Origin: Marthasterias glacialis
Taxonomy: Eukaryota > Echinodermata > Asteroidea > Forcipulatida > Asteriidae
Direction: 5' to 3'
DNA length: 64,000 bases
Assembly (NCBI GenBank): GCA_911728455.2
Contig: OU452221.1
Span: forward strand, 4,182,290 to 4,246,289
How positions within the stretch are numbered: position 1 is the stretch's first letter; every line of letters begins with the position of its first letter. The notes below the pieces were generated by a model. The model did no database searches, was not told where the DNA came from, and saw only the letters and a program-made list of their open reading frames with translations. Of the stretch, positions 18,555-64,000 are shown piece after piece. The position numbers were made by a program, and so were the translations under genes.

Positions 18555-18665
18555 TAACAACAACAGCAACGACAACAACAACGTCGACGATGACGTCGAT
18601 AAAGACGTCGACGACAACGGTGATGAGACAGCAACGACGGCGACGACGACGAAGACGACAACCAC
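18555..18665. repeat. Trinucleotide low-complexity DNA (AAC/GAC/ACG)
   Basis: Mixed AAC, GAC and ACG units. It keeps several frames open by composition alone. Confidence 0.8.
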
Positions 18666-18896
18666 AAACATGATAGTTTTATGAATGGTATTATATCTAG
18701 GTGGCATAGCGGCGGCTGACAGCTCATTTTTTCCCGATGCTTCATTCTCATGGCGTCTTAGAACATAATTTGTGTCTTGCATAATTGTCATGGTGTATAA
18801 AACTGCAATATTGAAAGACGGACTTTCTTTTTGATAGGAGTCGGTCGGTGTGTGGTCATGGCTTTTTTTGTTGTGTTCTAGCCTCATCAGAAGATC

Positions 18897-19291
18897 AATG
18901 GCGTAACTAAGGGGGGGCAGGGTGGGGGGAGGCACGTGCATCCCAACTGGTGTCCGTGCCCCCCCCCCCCCCCCCCGTGCCACCCCTATTTGTAAATTGG
19001 ACTTTTGAGATTGAAAATTTCCAGAATAAAATGTTACATTTTGAAAGCTTTTCTATAGTAATGTCAATGTTTTTAAAACTATATTTATTTACATGCAGAC
19101 AAGTTTTTTTCCTCCACGCCAGATTGTTTTATAAAACATAGTAAACGACATAACGAAAGAGCGCTGAAAAGGGTTTGTTTAGGAAAAGTACAAACGGAAA
19201 CTACAGTTTTAATTGGCCAAAAGTGCCCCCTCAGAGAAGAAAATGGTGCACTCCCTTGTGCCCCTAAAATGTTACCCTAGTTGCGCCGCTG
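18897..19291. mobile_element. MITE-like element, GGCGTAAC ends
   Basis: Starts with ATGGCGTAACTAAGG and a G run, and ends with CCCTAGTTGCGCCGCT. It belongs to the same family as 953-1391, with a long C run at 18958-18976. Confidence 0.55.
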
Positions 19292-19299
19292 CAGAAGAT

Positions 19300-20620
19300 T
19301 GTAATAATTGTAGGCTGACCTGGTTTTTGTGTTCTTGACCCATTAACAATTTGGATAGAGTAAACATTTCCAGGAAACTGGAAATGAACGCATGAGGAGG
19401 AAACTATGCTGACGAGAATCGGTACCTTGGCGGCGACTTCCTCAGGTCAATGCAATCATTAATATTACAAATCATTACCCTGTTCTGACTGCTTCATTTA
19501 ATTGATTGACCTTCTGGATTTTTGAGCCTTACTAAAAAAGCGTTGGAATATGCTTAACACTTTATCCATTTGTAACTTTCACTGTTGCTGCCTGCTCCGT
19601 GCATTTAAGGCCAATTTACAAATTGATGAAACAAATTATAGTTGAAATCAAGCATAACAAAAAGGGGGCACGAACCAGAAGAAGAATTACTGATTTGTAA
19701 CTTCTACATGATTGTATCTATGTAGACATAACTTATTCGTAACTGATAGGTTATTTTTTTATGATGTATCCATTAGGGCCAAGCATTTACACTATCTAAC
19801 GATTTATCACCAATCCTACGACAGCATTCAATTAAATATACGTTATATATTAAATCATACCTTGGTAATAAACAACGTATCAGTGTCAACCGCGCATTTA
19901 TAAACAAACAGTAGTATACATGTGCACTTACTCGTGACTATAATAGTACGGGTGTAATTGGACAAAAAAACCTCCGTGAAAAACGGGGAGATTCCCAAAA
20001 CGGCTTAAAGTTTTTGGTGGCAACCAAATTAGCTGAATCAGTATACATCAGCTTAGGTTTAAGTTTGGATAAACTAAACGGAAACACGAGTACGTCTTCA
20101 ATGCGACCTTCCAGAAACTGGACCAAGGGGCGTGGCGTGAGACGAAATAAAAACAAACACGACAGAAACCGATCTTCACTCGCAGTGGAGTGGAAACAAT
20201 ACACAAAATTATGAAGAATGCCATCAAAATTAACCCTGACAACCTTGAAATGCGGCAGTGCAGGGTTTCCCAACCGAATGTTAAAATTGCGTTCCAATCA
20301 TGCAAGACACTGTTTTGATGTTGCATATACTTCAGTGGTTGATGGAGTATGCACAACTCACATGAAGCAATTCATTAAAATTCCTGCATAGTCCAATTAA
20401 AGGCTGATTTATGAAATCCAATCATTCGAAAATAGACAGGAGCCTCACGGAGGTTGATCACCCTCCAAGGCGGTGATTAATAATACAGCCTGCATCGCTT
20501 ACCAGGCTTACCTTGGTGAATGAGCGGGTAACATCAATGATGCGCAGTGTCCAGCCAATCAGACTACTTCATGTGCACGTTATATAATCCTTTTCTTGAG
20601 CTATTCATGTAACTATGTGA
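19300..20620. other. Intergenic stretch, no gene seen
   Basis: No exon-like signal. The segment 20430-20560 is moderately GC-rich with none of the repeats found elsewhere in the window, so it is a place to look for conserved non-coding sequence. Confidence 0.3.
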
Positions 20621-20628
20621 TCTTTGTT

Positions 20629-20782
20629 CCGAGGGCTGCAAGTGCTCTACCCATGAGGGAGTTTAGTGGAGCAAGATGTCGTTGACCATTGACTCTCAGT
20701 GCACCCAGCGGACCCTTAATAGTGATAGTCAAATCTTATAGTGATAGTCAAATCTTACTGGTTTCTAGTCAAATCTGACGAA

Positions 20783-20820
<38 letters not shown>

Positions 20821-21473
20821 TTTTTCTTCTTGGTTTCATCAACAAAGACGGTCCCATGAAACCTAATAACCGAGGGCTGCAAGTGCTCTACCCATGAGGG
20901 AGTTTAGTGGAGCAAGATCTCGTTGACCATTGACTCTCAGCGTACAAGGTACACTCTTATAATGACCTACTCAAAATATTGACTGTTTTTCCTATAGTTG
21001 TTGAAAAATGACCAGGAAATTAGTAAAAAAAATAACAACGGATTTAGTCGCACCAACAAGAAAAGGTAATTGGATTTGACTCCAATTTTTAGTTTTTTAA
21101 ATAATCCTGACTAGAAAAAAACTATTCAGATTGGCTGATTTTCAGTTGCACCTAGCTGACCCTTATATAGTGTTAGTCAAATCTTACTGTTATACCATGG
21201 TATTAGATTGTGAATTTTTATTGGTTGAGAACCAACCACGTGACATAATACAAAATGTCATGTCTTCCCAAAAAAGTGATGTTGTCGGGGTCCATTACCT
21301 AGATCGTCCTCAGAAAATTCATTTCATCGTCCCCATTGATATGTATATTGAAGTTAGCAATACACAGCAGACAACAATAATATTGTATACTGGTTTCTAG
21401 TCAAATCTGACGAATGTTTTTTTTTTAATTTCTTGTTTTCATCAACAAAGACGAACCCATGAAACCTAATAAC
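20629..21473. repeat. Direct tandem duplication with unequal units
   Basis: Unit 1 (20629-20869) and unit 2 (20870-21473) both begin CCGAGGGCTGCAAGTGCTCT and end ATGAAACCTAATAAC. Unit 1 has lost its middle and carries a (GTT)n run at 20783-20820. Unit 2 keeps a fuller interspersed repeat (motif AGTCAAATCT) with about 200 bp inserted at 21187-21388. The inner repeat recurs in reverse at 41015-41285. Confidence 0.75.
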
Positions 21474-21479
21474 GTATAA

Positions 21480-22750
21480 AGGAACTTTTTTCAATGACCA
21501 ACTTGAGGGGCACTAAAACAATGGGAATACTGCTACCCTGCAAAGAATGTCAAAGAAATAGTACCGCCTTAGGGAGGAATTTCTACAGAGGGGACAATAG
21601 ACCTTATGTGCAAATGACGTCATATGAGGGGGGGGGGGTGCCCTCGGCTAGAGGTCGAAGGCCTAGTTTGGTTCCCAGACTCAAACATCTGCGACTATTC
21701 TCTGTCGATTTGAGGGTCAGGTATCACCCGAAGGTCTTTTTAAGGAAATCACATCCCATTATTAGTTTTTGTTTCCAACAACTTCAACACTAATTTTGAA
21801 TATTTGTGTTCCATTTTTACAAGCTGTGATTATCCCAGGCTTTTTGAATGTAAAAAAAGCACGTCATCAGCGCTTCGTTTTTTGTCCAATGACATCGTCC
21901 ACCGTTGGTGACAAGTAATGAATATTGATATATGCTGCGTCATGATCTATTTTGAGCGTCGATGATGCTTGAGCTAAGATTTTTGACAAGAGTCGTCAGG
22001 GAATCTTTGGTCAGGGAACCAGGCTATCATTGGCCCATCCTGTGCGTTGCGCGTTCAAATCTGTGCGTTTCCATTGTTGCATTATCGTTTTACCTCTAAG
22101 ATGGCAGCGTGATGACGTCAATCCATAACGTCAATACTAGGACAATAATGGTACCCCACATACTATCAAACTCTGTTAAAAGTGTGTAAGCGTTAAATGT
22201 AGAAGTTCTTGGAGGGAATGCCCAGCCCAACTATTCGTAGATTTAAACTAATTTAATAGACAAAAATACAAAATCTAAAAATACAAAATCTGTTTTTTGA
22301 TTTGTAGTTATTTTCTTGTTTTAATAGACCACTTGTTTAAGATTATCATAATTATAGAGAGATACAAAATAACAATCCAAACAGCGTGAACGTGTGTCGC
22401 AAACAGTGCTTTTCAGAAAATGTGGAAAAAATATGGATACTAAGTGGATGACTTTATGCACAATCTTCATTCAAAAAAAGGGGGGTTGTAAAATATCCCC
22501 GCACCCCGGGGATTTAAGACTCTGTGTAGACTAATCCAAGCATCTCGTCCGTGGTGATCTGCACCACTGCAGCTATGGCCGCCCGACGCGCGCGTCGATG
22601 CACACGCACTGTGAATCCGACATACTGATTGGTACCTATGCGCGGTTTGCGTGCTATTGTCGCGTCGTGCGCACATGCGGCGACCTCAGGTGTGGTGGTG
22701 TAACCACCATGAACAAGCTGCTCGGATTAGTGTGTTCCAGTTAAACTATA
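21480..22750. other. Intergenic stretch, no gene seen
   Basis: Mostly unique sequence. 22540-22690 is GC-rich with many CpG steps (CGACGCGCGCGTCG) but no promoter or exon I can support. Confidence 0.3.
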
Positions 22751-22758
22751 CTGTCCAT

Positions 22759-22960
22759 ATTGACTCAATTCACCTGACGTCATCATCACAAAAATCTTGG
22801 TTGCGCCATTTTGGAAGTTAATGTCACCGTGTGGTAAACAGTGCAGTGGGCTTTTTATAGGCGACGCGGCGTTTATACACGCTTACCATGGAGTTTTATG
22901 TGCAGCGTGATTCCCGAGATGGCGAGCGTGGCAGACAGCCGCGTGTGACGTTGGTGCAAG
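22759..22960. mobile_element. Interspersed repeat, copy 1 of 2
   Basis: Shares ATTCACCTGACGTCATCATC, a TAGGCGACGCGGCGTTTA stretch and GGCGAGCGTGGCA with 40299-40490 in the same order and orientation. No coding content. Confidence 0.65.
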
Positions 22961-23262
22961 GGCTGAATAGGAATATTTTATTTAACACACCGTTAATTTC
23001 TCTGAACTCCTGGGGCATTTCTGTGATTGTTTTCGTGAAAATCCCTCAAGGTTCGCTATTACAATTTAATTATTGGGCCCTTCTCCTCACGGAGCTCCTT
23101 GGGAGACATACACGGCTGAGGAGACATACAAAACTACATTCTCAGCAAAACAATTTGCAGGAAAGCAACTGCCAGAAACATACATTACACGTTATTTTGG
23201 TTAAAATCCTCTGTTTCTGCGAAGTAACTTTTTTTGTTATTCAAAGTAAGTAATTGGTACCT

Positions 23263-23453
23263 GGGCCCAATTTCATAGAGCTGCTTAAGCACAAAAGATA
23301 GGTAAGCATAGCAAAATTATGCATACCAGAATAAGGTTACCAGCCACAGTAGCATGCCACATGTACAATTTTTGACTGGTATCCTGCTCATTTCTGCTAA
23401 GCAGAAAGTTGTTAAGCGACATTTTCTGCTTATGCGGCTATGAAATTGGGCCC
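23263..23453. mobile_element. MITE, GGGCCCAATTT family
   Basis: 191 bp with inverted ends GGGCCCAATTTCATAGAGCT and its match TATGAAATTGGGCCC. The interior carries a second inverted pair around CTGGTAACC/GGTTACCAG-like words. Confidence 0.8.
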
Positions 23454-23999
23454 TGGTTACACGTTGGTATTTTACGAGTTTACATAAATAAGGCCGTGTC
23501 CAAAAATAACGGCTAAGGCATGCAGTGGCTACGGCCAGAAAGCCGTACACTCCCATTCGTCAATGTTGTCATTGAGGCCAATGGCCAAAGCCGTAACCGA
23601 AATCGTTTGATTTGGACTTGGCTTTTGATAACATGTTAATACTAACATTAAAGTATAGGCCTACAAGTTAAAATAACAATTCCCGTGTTAAGTCTGATTT
23701 ACTGATGCAACTATAATGAGCATTTTTATTGTTTTATTATTGTGCGGGCTGTCAATATGTTTGACTATAAATTTGTCTCATCAGTCTCGTTTCAGTATAA
23801 CTTTATTGCCGTTCAGCAACTCTAACAGCAGTGATAAAAATAATAGCTTTTTATAATGTGACAGTGTCGTCAAAACATTTGTCGATTTTATTTAGAAACG
23901 TGCGAGCAGACTTCCAAATTATTCTTGAAACATTCCTCTATCAGTTGTTGCAATAATAAAGCGGCATCGTCTAAATTCTTTTCATTTCTTCGTTCGTGC

Positions 24000-24203
24000 A
24001 ATAGACCGATCCATTAAGCCCCACCCCATACGTGTTGACCAATCACAGCCTTGGGTACGCCACCGAAAGTCCGACAAAAGTCCGACACGATGAAAATCCT
24101 AGTGGAAAAATGTAAACATTGTGCTGCCCACGTTAGTGGTGATTTAGCCAATGCTGTGATTGGTCAATATGTTTAGGGGCGGGGCTTAATGAATCGGTCT
24201 ATT
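24000..24203. mobile_element. MITE, ATAGACCGATCCATTAAG family
   Basis: Inverted ends AATAGACCGATCCATTAAGC and GCTTAATGAATCGGTCTATT. Copies at 33366-33531 and 39447-40112 (the latter split by a LINE). Confidence 0.8.
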
Positions 24204-24254
24204 GTTTTCCTCCACATTGAAACCGAGGACTTACAAATAATATTAGGTACAACA

Positions 24255-24560
24255 CGTGTGCGGTTTCTGTCACATTACGTTCACGGTTGCTGTCACATTA
24301 GACATTACACGACTGTCCGTCACAGCACGTTCATGGTTGCTGTCACACTGCTTCACCATTGCTGTCACATTATTACATTCACGCTTGCTGTCACATTATA
24401 TTCACGGTTGCTGTCAAATTACGTTCACGTTTGCTGTCACGTTACGTTTACGGTTGCTGTCACATTACGTTTACGGTTGCTGTCACATTACGTTCACGGT
24501 TGCTGTCACATTACGTCCACAGTTGCTGTTACAATGTTCACGGTTGCCATCACATTAGAA
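24255..24560. repeat. Minisatellite, 23-bp unit
   Basis: About twelve units of GGTTGCTGTCACATTACGTTCAC with small changes. The three overlapping open frames here come from the repeat, not a gene. Confidence 0.9.
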
Positions 24561-25195
24561 TGAACAATGACAGGTTCTCGGTTGACATCAAAAGAGACGA
24601 ATGTGTTTTATAAACTAATTTCTTTACAATAAATGCCAGAAGGACTCGGATATGAAATCACAACTAAACAACTCACAAGGGAAGCACACATGGAAATGCA
24701 TGCAATGATGGGCTTTCTCTGCACTATTATCTGACAACGTGAATGGATGATAATTAAAACAAATAAGTAACACATAAAACACTATGATAAGAATGGCTCA
24801 TTTACAATGTTTGTATAGCCCAATATAAATGGCCCCTTTTCAGTGCAAAACAAAAAAAACAACACCTTTTAAAGTGAAATACCGATACCAATTTCCGCCC
24901 CAGATTTAAAGCCCCAGCTCAAACATTGGTAAGAAGAACAACATAGATGTTAACAGATTTACATATACCTTACATGATATAAAGATAACGATGGTAGAAA
25001 ACAAACTGTCCTTGAAATATTTTTGCCTGAAGTGATATCGTTTTTAAACAATAAATGAAACAAGGTCCAAAATTAGTTTTCGTTTCAGTAAGACGAAAAC
25101 TCTGCCTACAGGAACGCGTACAAAAATGCTCATGGCATTTTTACCGTTTTCTCGCAAATGAAACAACGAAATGAGCTGGCATTTTCACTGGTTGG

Positions 25196-25201
25196 TTTAA
25201 T
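25196..25201 (-). promoter_or_regulatory. Possible polyadenylation signal of SUR-like gene B
   Basis: The minus strand reads ATTAAA about 190 nt after the stop codon. It is a known variant hexamer; no AATAAA was found nearer. Confidence 0.25.
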
Positions 25202-25391
25202 TAAAAATATCTTGAATTGTGCCAATGTTGAGCTAGTCCTTTATAAACACATAAGCGTTTTGGCAAATTTTGTTTTACTAGTGAACAAATTTTGCTCTTA
25301 AAGAAGTGGTCCCTTCGGCTCTGTTAGTTTCATGGTATATTGTTATCGCTTCCGAGATATTCTTTCAAACTAGAATTGTACAAACGCCCAG

Positions 25392-63937
<38,546 letters not shown>

Positions 63938-64000
63938 CTGACAGAGAAAGAGCGTGAAGTAATAGCGTCGTCAAATACACGGAAATTATATAAAGGCATT

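Noticed and set aside
18408-18983. 191-codon minus-strand frame
   Set aside because: Built from trinucleotide low-complexity DNA and a C/G-run MITE; composition (VVVVFVVVAVVAV, SLLLLLL) is that of simple repeats.
24189-24613. Three overlapping frames with CHITFTVAVTL repeats
   Set aside because: By-product of the 23-bp minisatellite.

Overview
The window is animal nuclear DNA: about 62% of it is intron, genes are split into short exons with GT..AG borders, and the spaces are packed with hairpin MITEs, tRNA-derived SINEs, minisatellites and a decayed Penelope-like retroelement. No operons, bacterial ribosome sites or CRISPR are present. The repeat types (GGGCCCAATTTCATAGAGCTGCTTA ends, AGCGGCGTAGCC ends, tRNA-SINEs with a TTGAGCAAGACACTT tail) and the protein content fit a marine deuterostome. 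An echinoderm such as a sea star is my best guess, by inference only.

Three host genes are visible. (1) Positions 1-5376, + strand: the last exons of an ABC transporter of subfamily C that resembles the sulfonylurea receptors (SUR, ABCC8/ABCC9). (2) Positions 13189-14403, + strand: an intronless class A G-protein-coupled receptor of 404 residues. (3) Positions 63937-25392, - strand: a second SUR-like ABCC gene. I could trace 31 coding exons of it, every splice phase agrees, and they sum to 4059 nt (1352 codons plus stop). It runs from the linker before the first transmembrane domain to the stop codon. Its N-terminal membrane domain (TMD0) must lie beyond position 64000. The two SUR-like genes face each other tail to tail with matching intron positions and phases at their 3' ends, so they are paralogues from a local duplication. 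SUR proteins in vertebrates are regulatory partners of Kir6 potassium channels; whether these proteins do the same is not shown by the sequence.

Layout: 1-5.8 kb, SUR-like gene A 3' end; 5.8-13.1 kb, intergenic with SINE and MITE fragments; 13.2-14.5 kb, GPCR; 14.5-25.2 kb, intergenic, repeat-rich; 25.4-64 kb, SUR-like gene B with introns that hold most of the mobile DNA, including a nested LINE-in-MITE, two 1.3-1.4 kb elements in opposite orientation around exon 14, and a Penelope-like element between exons 12 and 13.

The most notable observations are a sharply bounded stretch of near identity between the NBD2 signature/Walker B exons of the two SUR genes (likely gene conversion), two cases where a tandem repeat has grown out of an exon edge and copied a splice site, a 703-bp inverted repeat enclosing a single exon, and repeat copies that carry stem-loops resembling the 3'-end signal of histone mRNAs.
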